Positions 26,334-34,700 of a DNA stretch of 64,000 bases are shown here, one piece after another (within the stretch, counting starts at the first letter, position 1; every line of letters begins with the position of its first letter). The translations under genes were made by a program, and so were the position numbers. The DNA is taken from assembly GCA_963727045.1 (NCBI GenBank), contig CAVSES010000001.1, forward strand, positions 1,426,001 to 1,490,000. The letters run 5' to 3'. The notes under the pieces are model-generated. The model made no database searches and had not been told where the DNA came from. It was given only the letters and a program-made list of their open reading frames with translations. The DNA comes from Bog-1198 sp963727045. Its GTDB lineage: Bacteria > Pseudomonadota > Gammaproteobacteria > Steroidobacterales > Steroidobacteraceae.

Positions 26334-26918
26334 ATGAACACTGGCAAGACGTTCGAACCTTTCTCCCGAACCGTGGAGCAACGACTCGCACGCCTCGAGG
26401 CCCGGGCGGAAATCAGCGACCTGGTGGCCCGGTACTGTTTTACGGTCGACGAGCGCGACATCGAGGGCATCGGTCGATGCTTCACGCGCGACGGCTCGTT
26501 CCGCTCGCTCGACGGCCTCATGAACGCCACCGGCCGCGATGCCGTGATCGCCCAGTTTCACGGCCGCTTCTCGGTGCTCGGGCCGAGCAATCATTTTACC
26601 CACGATCACACCCTGGAGTTCGACGAACTCGACCCGCGGCGCGCCAGCGGCGTCGTCAACTCGCACGCCGAAGTGGTCCGCAACGAGGAGCCCATGCTGG
26701 CGTCTCTGCGCTACCACGATGAGTATCGCGTCGAGGACGGCCGCTGGCGGTTCCACTCGCGCACTCTCGCATTCTTCTACTACCTGCGGCCCGCCGACTA
26801 CGGGGAAGCCATGGGCGGACTGCTGCGCAATCGCGCGTATGCGGAAGCCAGGCCGGCCGATTTTCCGGAGGGCACGGACTGCTGGCGACGCTACCATCAG
26901 GAGCGTCCCGCCGGGTAG
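26334..26918 (+). CDS. SnoaL/NTF2-like protein
   Basis: A 194-residue protein with the SnoaL_4-type cone fold: RLARLEARAEISDLVARYCF, a cluster of aromatics and His (GPSNHFTHDHTLEF), and DEYRVEDGRWRFHSRTLAFFY. Members are often small isomerases, dehydratases or hydroxylase accessory proteins in catabolic clusters; the reaction cannot be read. GGAG lies ten bases before its ATG. Its stop is 14 bases from the converging E1 beta gene. Confidence 0.75.
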   Translation: MNTGKTFEPFSRTVEQRLARLEARAEISDLVARYCFTVDERDIEGIGRCFTRDGSFRSLDGLMNATGRDAVIAQFHGRFSVLGPSNHFTHDHTLEFDELDPRRASGVVNSHAEVVRNEEPMLASLRYHDEYRVEDGRWRFHSRTLAFFYYLRPADYGEAMGGLLRNRAYAEARPADFPEGTDCWRRYHQERPAG

Positions 26919-26932
26919 CCGGCCCGAAGGGA

Positions 26933-27949
26933 TCATTCGTCCTTCAGTGCGCTGCGGATGGCAGCCTCTATGCGGGCCGGTCCGGGCACGTAGGCGCGTT
27001 CCAGACACCGGTGCGAAGGGAATGGGAGTGTGCGGCGATGTGACCTGAATGATCGGACCGCTTGAGCGAACGAAACGCCTTCTGCCCGACCATTGCGGCG
27101 ATATCGGCGGCGACGCTGCAGCGCGGCGGAGATTCATCGACGATAACCAGCCGTCCGGTGCCCTCGACGCTCTCGAGGATCGTCTCCTCGTCGAGTGGCG
27201 AGGTCGTTCGCGGGTCGATCAGATCGCAGGTGATGCCCTCCTTTGCGAGTCGCATCGATCACCCGCTCCGCGAAGGGCACCATGCGGGCGATCGCCACCA
27301 CCGTGACATGCTCTCCCTCGCGAACCAGGTTCGCCTCGCCGAACGCGATCGTGTAGGGCTGTTCAGGCACTTCGCCCTTGCGCGGGTACAGCGCCTTGTG
27401 TTCGAAGAAGATGACCGGATCGTCGTCGCGGATCGCCTGGATCAGCAAACCCTTGGCGTCGTAGGCATTCGACGGAATCACCACCTTGAGGCCCGGAACC
27501 GCCGTCAGGAACGAATAGATGGATTGCGAATGCTGGGGTCCCATGTTCATGCCCGCGCCCATGGCCATGCGAATGACCACCGGACAGACGCTCCTGCCGC
27601 CGAACATGTAGCGGAACTTCGCGATCTGGTTGTAAACCTGGTCCATGCACACGCCGATGAAGTCCGCGAACATGATTTCGGCCACCGGACGCAGGCCCGC
27701 GAGCGCCGCGCCGGCGGCGGCTCCGACGATGGCCGATTCGGAGATCGGCGTGTCGATCACGCGTTGATCGCCGAATCTCGGCAACAAGCCTTTGGTGACG
27801 CCGAAAATCCCGCCGGATGCTTCGCGCTGCCCCGAGGTGCCGCCGGCGCCGCCGGACACGTCCTCGCCAAGCACGATGACGCGCTCGTCCCTGGCCATCT
27901 CCTGGTGCAGGGCCTGATTGAGCGCGTCGCGCATGGACAATTGCGGCAT
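26933..27949 (-). CDS. 2-oxo-acid dehydrogenase E1 beta subunit (acetoin/branched-chain type), three frame breaks
   Basis: The frame from ATG 27949 reads MPQLSMRDALNQALHQEM, VIVLGEDVSGGAGGTSGQ and TPISESAIVGAAAGAALAGLRPV, a transketolase-type beta subunit. Three single extra bases, near 27253, 27057 and 27005, interrupt it. Joining the frames restores RLAKEGITCDLIDPRTTSPLD, PIIQVTSPHTPIPFAPV and the terminus LERAYVPGPARIEAAIRS to the stop at 26933. The corrected length of 337 residues fits the family. It is the last gene of a five-gene operon whose promoter carries the repeated palindrome at 32050. Confidence 0.88.
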
Positions 27950-27966
27950 GGGAATTCCTTCGCGGG

Positions 27967-28948
27967 TCAGTACTTGATGTAGACGTCGGTATACAGATCC
28001 GCTTCGGCCGGCGGCGCGCGCCGCCTTCGCGTCCACCACGACGCGGTCGATCAGCGCCAGGACCTCTGCATCGATTGCATCGAGATCCGCCTGCGCCACC
28101 TTGCCGTCCGCCTCGGCGCGCGCGCGAAATCGCTTCAGGCAGTCCATGGTTTCGCGCAGCGTGGCGACCTCGTCCTTCGCCCGGTAATTCTGCGGATCGC
28201 CCTCGAAGTGGCCGTAGAAGCGCGTAATGGTCGCCTCGATCGTGCAGGGCCCCGCGCCGCTCTTGGCATGCGCAACCGCGCGTCCCATGGCGTCGTACAT
28301 GGCGTGAAAATCCGCGCCGTCGACGCGCTCGGCGGGCATGCCGAATCCGCGCGCGCGGCCGGCGAGATCGCGCGATCCGACCGCATACGCGGCGCCCGTG
28401 TGCTCGCTGTAGCCGTTGTTCTCGAAGACGAAGATCGCCGGCACGGCGAGGACGACGGCCATGTTCATCGCCTCGAATACGGTGCCCTGGTTGGCGCTGC
28501 CGTCGCCGCCGAACGCGACGCTCACGCAGCGGTTGCCGCGCAATTTGCACGCGATCGCCGCGCCCACCGCCAGCGGCGGACCGCCGCCGACGATGGCGTT
28601 GGCGCCGAGCATGCCCTTGTCGACATCGGCGATGTGCATGGAGCCGCCCTTGCCGTGGCAAAGCCCGTCGCGCCGTCCGTAGATCTCCTTCATCATGCCG
28701 GCGACATCGCAGCCCTTGGCGATGCAGTGGCCGTGGCCCCGGTGGGTGCTGACGATGTAGTCGGCGTCGGTGAGCTGCTCGCAGACTCCGACCGCGACCG
28801 CCTCCTGCCCGGCGTACAAGTGGGTGAAGCCGGGAATCTCGCCGGTCGCGATTTCGATGTGCAGACGCTCTTCGAATTCGCGGATGATCTTCATCTGCCG
28901 ATACGCGCGCTTAAGCTGTGCGGGGCCCAGATTCGTGCTGTCGGTCAT
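27967..28948 (-). CDS. 2-oxo-acid dehydrogenase E1 alpha subunit (acetoin/pyruvate type), one frame break
   Basis: About 326 residues. MTDSTNLGPAQLKRAYRQM is followed by FTHLYAGQEAVAVGV, GRRDGLCHGKGGSMHIAD and the TPP/Mg motif AFGGDGSANQGTVFEAMN, then ENNGYSEHT. The frame runs on into the beta gene, but one extra base near 28005-28020 hides the natural end (ADLYTDVYIKY, stop at 27967). With E1 beta and the lipoyl E2 at 39.9 kb it should form a 2-oxo-acid or acetoin-like dehydrogenase. The E2 carries the same operator, which supports the pairing. Its ATG overlaps the Rieske gene stop (ATGA). Confidence 0.9.
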
Positions 28949-30362
28949 ACCTCATCCTTGCGCGGCGCGCGGTCCGGGAACAGATAGTCGTCGAGCACCT
29001 TGTGAAAGTGCCGGATTCGCAGCTCCTGCGAGCCGAGCCACAAACCGCGAAAACCGCGCGAATGCATGCCCGCCTGCACATTCGGCAGGTTGGCCGCGTC
29101 CTGGTCGAGAACCAGGCCGATGGATTTTTCGCCGTGCTTCCAGCGTTGATGCCTCGCGCGCGCCGGCCATTCCTGCCCCTGCGGCACGAGCTCGTAGGTC
29201 CAGATGTCGTAGTACATCTTGTTCGGGTCCGAGGCATGCGGCCGCTGCCGGAACACCCAGAAGTCGTCCGCATGCACGTTGAGCGAAAGGTTCGGAAAGA
29301 TCGTGTAGTGATAGTCGTCGGTGAGCTGGTCGTCGTTCAACTCGGAGTAGTCCTTGCCCTGGGCGGCGCTGGCGGCGCGCTTGTGCTTCTGCACGTCCCG
29401 GCGAATGTTGGCGATGGGCTCATCGTAGTCGGCAGGATCCATCCCGGCGCTCTTCATGATCAGCTTGATCGGATCCGGGATCGCCGGCGGCTTGCGCACG
29501 CGCGGGGACACGGTGCCGAATGGGATGAGATAGCGGTTGTGCCGCTCGTAGCAATCGATCTGGATGTCGAGGTCGTGCAGGTACCAGAGCAATTGCGGAT
29601 GGATGCCCTGCACGTGGTAGCTCTCGTTGAACGCGTCGACGGATGCCTTCCAGTTGCAGTCCCATTCGACCGTGATGTCCCGGGTCTGGACCATGCGCTC
29701 GAAGTGATAGGGGTCGAGGTGCGCCGGGATGGGGCGCAGAAACTCCGCGAGCGGCGCCGCGTCGGGATCCATGGAAAACCAGACGAAACCGCCCCACGTA
29801 TCGCATTTGATCTCAGTGAGTCCGTATGGCGGCGGCGCCCTGGGGAAACGTGTCGATGTCGGGAATACGCCGGTAGGAACCGTCGAGATTGTATTCCCAG
29901 TGATGGTACATGCACTTGAAGGACAGCGAGGCACCTGCCGAGCCGATACCGCAGGGCCGCAGCCGGTTGCCGCGGTGCTGGCACACGTTGTAGAACGCCC
30001 GCACGCCGCCGTCCTTCTGGCGCACGATCAGTATCGACTCGCCGCCGATGTCCGTCGCCAGATAATCACCGGGTTTTTCCATGTCGCACGTGCGGCCCGC
30101 CAGCAGCCACACCTTGGTCCACATCCGTTCCCATTCCAGGCGCCATGAATTCTGCCGACGTATAGCGGCGCTGATCGATGACCGAGTGCCCCAGATCAGG
30201 ATCGGGCGCCTTTTCGTGCGGCGTGCCCGGCAGTGCGCAGGTGCGGCCGTCGGCGCCGGGCTTGACGCGGGGCACGGGCGTGAAGCCCGGGGATCTCGAT
30301 CGTGCCAGCAGATCGTCGGCGCCGCCGCCCTCGTCAGCCGGCCGGGTGGAGTCGCTCGCCAT
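28945..30362 (-). CDS. Rieske oxygenase large subunit (first), two frame breaks
   Basis: About 471 residues when the extra bases near 30141 and 29838-29840 are removed (MASDSTRPADEG at 30362; SAEFM joins RLEWERMWTKVWLLAG; DIDTFPQ joins APPPYGLTEIKC). The Rieske cluster ligands are CQHRGN and CMYHHWEYN. The mononuclear iron site is DAFNESYHVQGIH, and the tail is RGFRGLWLGSQELRIRHFH. It would hydroxylate or demethylate an aromatic or alicyclic substrate with an external electron donor. It overlaps the ThuA gene by 29 bases and resembles the third Rieske oxygenase at 52.6 kb more than the second. Confidence 0.88.
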
Positions 30363-31132
30363 CGGTGACCTCGTGGGGCAAAGCCGCGGCCCAGCGTATC
30401 CCTCGCCGCAGCAGTTCATAGTATACCGGCAGCTTCCAGCTGCCGCGTTCCACCACCGGGTATTCGTCGATCATCGGCCGCATGTCGTATTTGCCCCGGC
30501 AGTGGCCGAGCGTGCAGTAGAGGACCTCGCCGCCGCCGTGAGAATGCAGGTACAGGACGAGCTGACGGTCGTCCGCGCTCGTTCTCGCGCGGCCAGACTT
30601 TCTCGACGAAACCATGCGCCTCTCCGCGATATCGCGTGTGCAGCAAGGCATGCGAGGCGCCATGATATTCGCACAGATACAGCTCATCATCCGCCTCGAA
30701 GGGCTCGATGCCGGCGACCAGGGGATGCGACGGGTCGCTGACTTCCACCCGGTACGGCTCGACGGGCGGATGGGCGAGGAACTGGCTGCCCAGCATGGCC
30801 GCGAATCGCGGCGCCTCGCGCGGCGCACTCCAGCCGCGGCCTTTTAGATATCTGAGCACGGAGTTGGTTCCGTGCAGCGCCAGCCAGCGCCGGCCGGCGC
30901 CGAGGAATGTCTGCAACGCGTCCTGTTCGTCGGGGGCGGGCATGACATTGCAGGTGTAGCTCACGAGAAAATCGGCCGCGGCAATCGCGCCGCGGTCGCT
31001 GTAGTCCGCGCCGACCTGCATGCGGATGCGCTCGTGCTCGCCCAACAACTTGAGCAATTCCAGGCGCGCGAAGTCCATGTCGTGATAAAGGCCGCCGCAC
31101 ACCAGATAGCCGTTGACCGGAGCCGCTGCCAT
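30334..31132 (-). CDS. ThuA-like protein, one frame break
   Basis: About 265 residues with the class I glutamine amidotransferase-like ThuA fold (GYLVCGGLYHDMDFARLELL, FLVSYTCNVMPAPDEQDAL, RWLALHGTNSVLRY, LYLCEYHGASHALLHTRY). After an extra base near 30583 the frame moves to the natural end: SADDRQLVLYLHSHGGGEVL, then GSWKLPVYYELLRRGIRWA. ThuA-like proteins occur in sugar and aromatic catabolic clusters; the reaction is unknown. Second gene of the 31.9 to 26.9 kb operon. Confidence 0.8.
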
Positions 31133-31170
31133 GGCCGGCTACCGCCGCAGCGTTGCGCGGACCCGGGTGC

Positions 31171-31932
31171 TCAAAACTGCACGCGCTTGGTGAAGCCGTT
31201 GTCGGCCACGATGTTGGCGCCGGTGATGAGGCTTGCCGCCGGGCTCGCGACGAAGACGATGACGCGCGCGATTTCCTCCACCGTTCCCATGCGTCCGCCG
31301 GGAAACTGCTTCAAGGCCCAGTCGTAGAACTTGGCCTGCGTGCCCTTGATCATCTCCCATGCGCCGCCCTCGAAGTAGATCGGCCCCGGCGAAACCGTGT
31401 TGACGCGCACGGACTTCTTGCCGACGAACTGCGACAGCTGCTTGGCATAGGTGATGAGTCCCGCCTTGATCGCGTTGTAGGCCATCGGCGCGGCGAACGT
31501 CTCCACCGCGTTGGTCGAGCCGATGATGACGATCGAGCCGGCGCCGGATTTCTCCAAATGCGGCATCAGCGTCTCGCAGCCCCGCACCGTGTGCAGCATG
31601 TCGATCTCGAAATTGCGCACCCAATTCTTTTCGCTGTCCATGCCGCCGCCGCCGCTGACGCCGGGCACGAATATGTCGCAGCCGCCAAGCGCGGCCGCCG
31701 TGCGCTCGAGCCATGCCTTGTAGGCATCGCCGTCGCGCACGTTCACCGCCTCGCCGATCACCTCGATCCCGGGACGCTTGAGCGCGCGCACGGTTTCGGC
31801 GACCTCCTCAGCGGTGCGGGCGCAGAAGGACACCTCCGCGCCCTCGGCGAGCAACAATTCGATCACTCCGCGTCCGATGCCCTTGGTGGCGCCCGTGACG
31901 ATCGCCTTCTTGCCGCGAAGTCCCAGATCCAT
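31171..31932 (-). CDS. SDR-family oxidoreductase
   Basis: A 253-residue short-chain dehydrogenase: nucleotide site TGATKGIGRG, NADP-type Arg (FCARTAEEV), active-site IIGSTNAVETFAAPMAYNAIK, and end ITGANIVADNGFTKRVQF. Intact. First gene of the operon SDR-ThuA-Rieske-E1 alpha-E1 beta (gaps of 38, -29, -4 and 17 bases). The promoter region 90-135 bases upstream holds a perfect copy of the 18-bp palindrome. It probably oxidises a hydroxy group produced in this pathway. Confidence 0.88.
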   Translation of the reverse strand: MDLGLRGKKAIVTGATKGIGRGVIELLLAEGAEVSFCARTAEEVAETVRALKRPGIEVIGEAVNVRDGDAYKAWLERTAAALGGCDIFVPGVSGGGGMDSEKNWVRNFEIDMLHTVRGCETLMPHLEKSGAGSIVIIGSTNAVETFAAPMAYNAIKAGLITYAKQLSQFVGKKSVRVNTVSPGPIYFEGGAWEMIKGTQAKFYDWALKQFPGGRMGTVEEIARVIVFVASPAASLITGANIVADNGFTKRVQF

Positions 31933-32000
31933 GCTTCACTCCCCGAATCAGACGCATCATCAAAGCGCACGGTCCCCGCGGCTCATGCAACGGGACCGGC

Positions 32001-32017
32001 GCATCCTGTTTGGATGC
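32001..32017 (-). other. Short stem-loop in the leader of the 31.9 kb operon
   Basis: GCATCC and GGATGC form a perfect six-base stem with a five-base loop, just downstream of the predicted -10 element and about 70 bases before the SDR start. There is no U-run, so it is not a terminator. It may stabilise or regulate the mRNA, or be chance. Confidence 0.3.
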
Positions 32018-32022
32018 AACGA

Positions 32023-32067
32023 AGTATATGCGCCCCGCCGGCATAAAACAAACAGTCACGACTGTTT
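32023..32067 (-). promoter_or_regulatory. Promoter with palindromic operator, copy 1 (AAACAGTCACGACTGTTT)
   Basis: The 18-mer at 32050-32067 is a perfect palindrome with eight-base arms and a two-base centre. On the minus strand it is followed by TTGTTT (-35, 32046-32051), 17 bases, then TATACT (-10, 32023-32028). The operator overlaps the -35 by two bases, as expected for a repressor. It drives the SDR-ThuA-Rieske-E1 alpha-E1 beta operon. Four more copies occur in the window. Confidence 0.7.
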
Positions 32068-32108
32068 TTTATTATGCGTGGGAATCCCGCCAAAAAAGCC
32101 GCTTTAAC

Positions 32109-32868
32109 CTACTGGCTTATCAATCCGTTGTCGATCACGATTTCCGTCGCGTTGACGAACCGCGACTCATCCGAGGCAAGATAGAGAACCAGATTCGCGA
32201 CGTCCTCGGGTTTGCCGAGCCCGACCGGGGACTGCTCGTACGCGGACATTTGCATGCCGAGCTCCTGCGTCGCCTTGACCACCATCGGCGTCTCGATGGC
32301 GCCGGCGTGGATCGAATTGCAGCGTATGTTGTAGTGGTTCATCTGGCAGTGGATCGCGATCGACTTGGTCATCGATCTCACGGCGCCCTTCGCGGCGCTG
32401 TACGAGTAAAAAACCGGATACCCCAGGTGCGTGGCCGTCGAGCACATGTTGATGATGGATCCGCCGCCCGAATCCCTCATCAATGGAATGCCGTATTTGC
32501 ATGCCAGAAAAACGCTGTCCGTCATCACGCGAAGGTGCGACTGGAACTGCTCCAGAGTGGCCGACTCCGGCGTGCCGATCACGACCATGCCGGCATTGTT
32601 GACGAGCACGTGCAGGCCGCCGAAGCGGCTGCGTATCTCCGCAAACACTTCGCGCCAGCGGCTCTCGCTCGAAACGTCCTGCGGCATGAAGTAGGACACT
32701 GCCGGGGTACGCGGCATTCAGCGCGCGCTCGAGGTCGCGTCCCGCCGCCTCGTTGATGTCCGTGATGACCACCTTCGCGCCCTCCCTCGCCAACACCTCT
32801 GCATCTGCCTTGCCGAGGCCGGATGCCGCCCCGGTGACCAAGGCCGTCTTTCCGCTGATACGTCCCAT
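32109..32868 (-). CDS. SDR-family oxidoreductase, one frame break
   Basis: About 252 residues: MGRISGKTALVTGAASGLGKADAE up to ALNAAYPG. After an extra base near 32700-32710 the frame continues SYFMPQDVSSESRWREVF, LVNNAGMVVIGTPESATL and the catalytic FYSYSAAKGAV, ending at FVNATEIVIDNGLIS. The start ATG at 32868 is preferred over an upstream TTG. It is divergent from the TetR-type gene (160-base gap). Hydroxysteroid- or cyclic-alcohol-type dehydrogenases have this shape; the substrate is unknown. Confidence 0.83.
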
Positions 32869-32918
32869 GCTATGCTCCAAAAGTTGCGCCGGCTCTTGCC
32901 TTCGGCGTGTCGAAATTA

Positions 32919-32956
32919 ACAGTCAATGTATCCGGTTTCAATCAAAAGTGACTTTT
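32919..32956. promoter_or_regulatory. Half-site AACAGTCA and inverted repeat AAAAGTGACTTTT in the SDR/TetR divergent region
   Basis: Between the divergent SDR (32868) and TetR (33029) genes lie one arm of the regulon palindrome (AACAGTCA, 32919-32926) and a perfect six-base inverted repeat (32944-32956). Downstream are TATAAC and TATAAG, possible -10 elements for tetR. This would suit autoregulation by a related, weaker operator. The match is partial. Confidence 0.35.
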
Positions 32957-33028
32957 TCGAGCAGCCGATATAACTTTGGCATATAAGGGATTTTTCGACG
33001 GCCCCCGTCGCGTAGCAAGGCTTGGCGC

Positions 33029-33654
33029 ATGGCAGCAAACGAATCGACAGCCCCCACAGGGTGGCAGGCGCAGAAGAGCGCTTCGACCCGCACCCAGATC
33101 ATCGAAGCAGCGATCAAGTGCCTCGTCGAGCTTGGCTACGCGACGCACCACCACCACGGTCATCGCCAGAAAAGGCCGGGCTGTCCCGCGGGGCGATGCT
33201 GCATCACTTTCCCTCCAAGATGGGCATCGTCAGGGCCGCGGTCGACTATCTGCATGCGAAACGCCTGCGCGCCTTCCGCAAGGCGATGACCAAGGAGCCG
33301 GTCGACGGCGACCACGTGCGCCTCGGGGTCGAGGGCTACTGGGCGCACGTCAAGCATCCCTGGTTCGTTGCATTCTTCGAGATGGCGGTGGCGGCGCGCA
33401 CCGACAAGGAACTCGCGGCGATCCTGTTTCCGGCGCAGGAAGCATTCGAGCGCGAGTGGTACGAGGCGAGCCTGGAGCTGTTCCCCGAATGGAAGCGCAA
33501 GGGCGAAAAGTTCGTCCTCGGGTTCGACCTCAGCCGTTACGTGATGGAGGGCATGGCAATCAGCTTCCTCACACACAAGGAAACGGAGCGCGACAAGCGC
33601 GTGTTGCGCTACCTCGAAGAGAAGCTCAAGGAACTCGCCGGCGAGGACCGCTAG
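33029..33654 (+). CDS. TetR-family transcriptional regulator, two frame breaks
   Basis: About 207 residues when the extra C near 33145 and the extra A in the run 33170-33173 are removed. STRTQIIEAAIKCLVELGYA then joins TTVIARKAGLSRGAMLHHFPSKMGIVRA, a canonical TetR helix-turn-helix. The ligand domain follows (GVEGYWAHVKHPWFVAFFEMAVAARTDKELAAIL) and is uninterrupted to 33654. It is the only TetR-type protein near five copies of an 18-bp palindrome that overlap promoters, so it is the likely regulon repressor. The ligand would be a pathway intermediate, perhaps a CoA ester. Confidence 0.85.
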
Positions 33655-33658
33655 GCGC

Positions 33659-33952
33659 CTAGCTCTTCCAATCCGCCATCTGCAGATCCATTTCGCCTTC
33701 AACGCAGGCGAGGATGGGCGGCACCAGCCGCTCGTGGAAGGCACTGGTCTGGTGCGCCTGAAACGCAGCCTCGTCCTTGAACCGCCCGTACACCACGTAG
33801 GTTCGCGGCTTGCTGCGGCTCTTGATCACGTCATACACCAGGGTGCCCGGCTCGTTCGCGTGCGTGAGTTCGGAGAGCTCCTTCTGCAGCCGCTCGAACT
33901 CCTTTTCCATGCCCTGCTTGACGGCGAGCGTTGCGATGAAAGTCGTCGACAT
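33659..33952 (-). CDS. Antibiotic biosynthesis monooxygenase (ABM) domain protein, second of a pair
   Basis: A 97-residue single ABM domain (TTFIATLAVKQGMEKEFERL, THANEPGTLVYDVIKS, YVVYGRFKDEAAFQAHQTS). Such small dimeric ferredoxin-fold proteins are quinol or polyketide monooxygenases, or ligand-binding helpers. The ATG at 33952 has AAGGAG upstream. It converges with tetR (four bases between the stops) and follows a paralogous ABM gene. Confidence 0.82.
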   Translation of the reverse strand: MSTTFIATLAVKQGMEKEFERLQKELSELTHANEPGTLVYDVIKSRSKPRTYVVYGRFKDEAAFQAHQTSAFHERLVPPILACVEGEMDLQMADWKS

Positions 33953-34266
33953 GAATCGTTCTCCTTATCATTATACTCGAGAGGATCGAAATACTCGCGC
34001 ACCCAGGTGCCGTCGAGACATCCGGAGATCTTCGGCGCAACTTCGGCGAGCATCTTCGAATTCATGTGCCGATGTTCCGCCTCCTCGTCCCGGAACGACT
34101 CGAGAATGGCATATCGGTTCGGTTCGCGAAGCTTGAAGAACTGGTACAAGAGGGTGTCGGGCTCGTTAGCCCGCACGTATTGTTCGAGCCGGCGGCAATG
34201 CGCGAGAAACTCGGGCCGCTTGTCCGGTTTGCACGTCATGCGCGCAATGAAGGTGATGGTGGCCAT
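33826..34266 (-). CDS. ABM-domain protein, first of a pair, reading into the next gene
   Basis: From ATG 34266 the first 98 residues are an ABM domain (MATITFIARMTCKPDKRPEF, RANEPDTLLYQFFKLREPNR, HMNSKMLAEVAPKI, YFDPLE). The frame then runs 127 bases into the following ABM gene with unnatural arginine- and serine-rich sequence. Relatives end right after DPLE. Three stop codons in a row, TAATGATAA at 33965-33973, lie two bases out of frame, so a two-base indel probably hides the true end near 33973. Confidence 0.7.
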   Translation of the reverse strand: MATITFIARMTCKPDKRPEFLAHCRRLEQYVRANEPDTLLYQFFKLREPNRYAILESFRDEEAEHRHMNSKMLAEVAPKISGCLDGTWVREYFDPLEYNDKENDSCRRLSSQRSPSSRAWKRSSSGCRRSSPNSRTRTSRAPWCMT

Positions 34267-34361
34267 GGCGGTTATCTCCTGACTTGGGCGCCGCCGCGGC
34301 GGCTCTGGTTGACATGATACGATCCGAAGCCGCATTCAGCTCTCATCTTGCAGCATAGGAA

Positions 34362-34700
34362 ATGCCGATGCCGGAATCGACGCCCGCCGCCCTGCTCCTC
34401 GCGGAGCTTCCGGAGGGAAGCATGCGCGCCTGCAATGTGCAGGGGCATGAGATCCTCGTCTGCAGGACGAAGGAGGGCATCTTCGCGCTCGACAATGTGT
34501 GCACGCATGCGTTCGCGCGCCTCAGCGAAGGACGGCTGCGCGGCACGCGCGTGATCTGCCCGCTGCATGGCGCGTCCTTCGACGTGCGGGATGGGCGCGC
34601 GCTCGGCGCCCCCGCCACTCGCGCCCTCGCGACGCATGCCGTGCAAGTCTCCGGCGACCGCGTGCAGATCACGCTCGCGCCTCACGAGCGGCCCCGCTGA
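34362..34700 (+). CDS. Rieske [2Fe-2S] ferredoxin
   Basis: A 112-residue protein with the Rieske cluster ligands in DNVCTHAFARLSEG and VICPLHGASFDVRDGR. This is the stand-alone ferredoxin type that feeds electrons to Rieske oxygenases. Three oxygenase large subunits occur in the window and no flavin reductase is visible, so the reductase must be elsewhere. ATGs at 34362 and 34368 are both possible. The end overlaps the converging acyl-CoA dehydrogenase gene by 19 bases. Confidence 0.88.
   Translation: MPMPESTPAALLLAELPEGSMRACNVQGHEILVCRTKEGIFALDNVCTHAFARLSEGRLRGTRVICPLHGASFDVRDGRALGAPATRALATHAVQVSGDRVQITLAPHERPR

Noticed and set aside
27134..28948. A single 604-residue E1 alpha-beta fusion
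   Set aside because: The natural alpha terminus and stop (27967) and a beta ATG (27949) lie in place once one extra base is removed, so the fusion is a frame-break artefact.
32001..32017. Rho-independent terminator
   Set aside because: The hairpin has no U-run on either strand and lies between a promoter and its gene.
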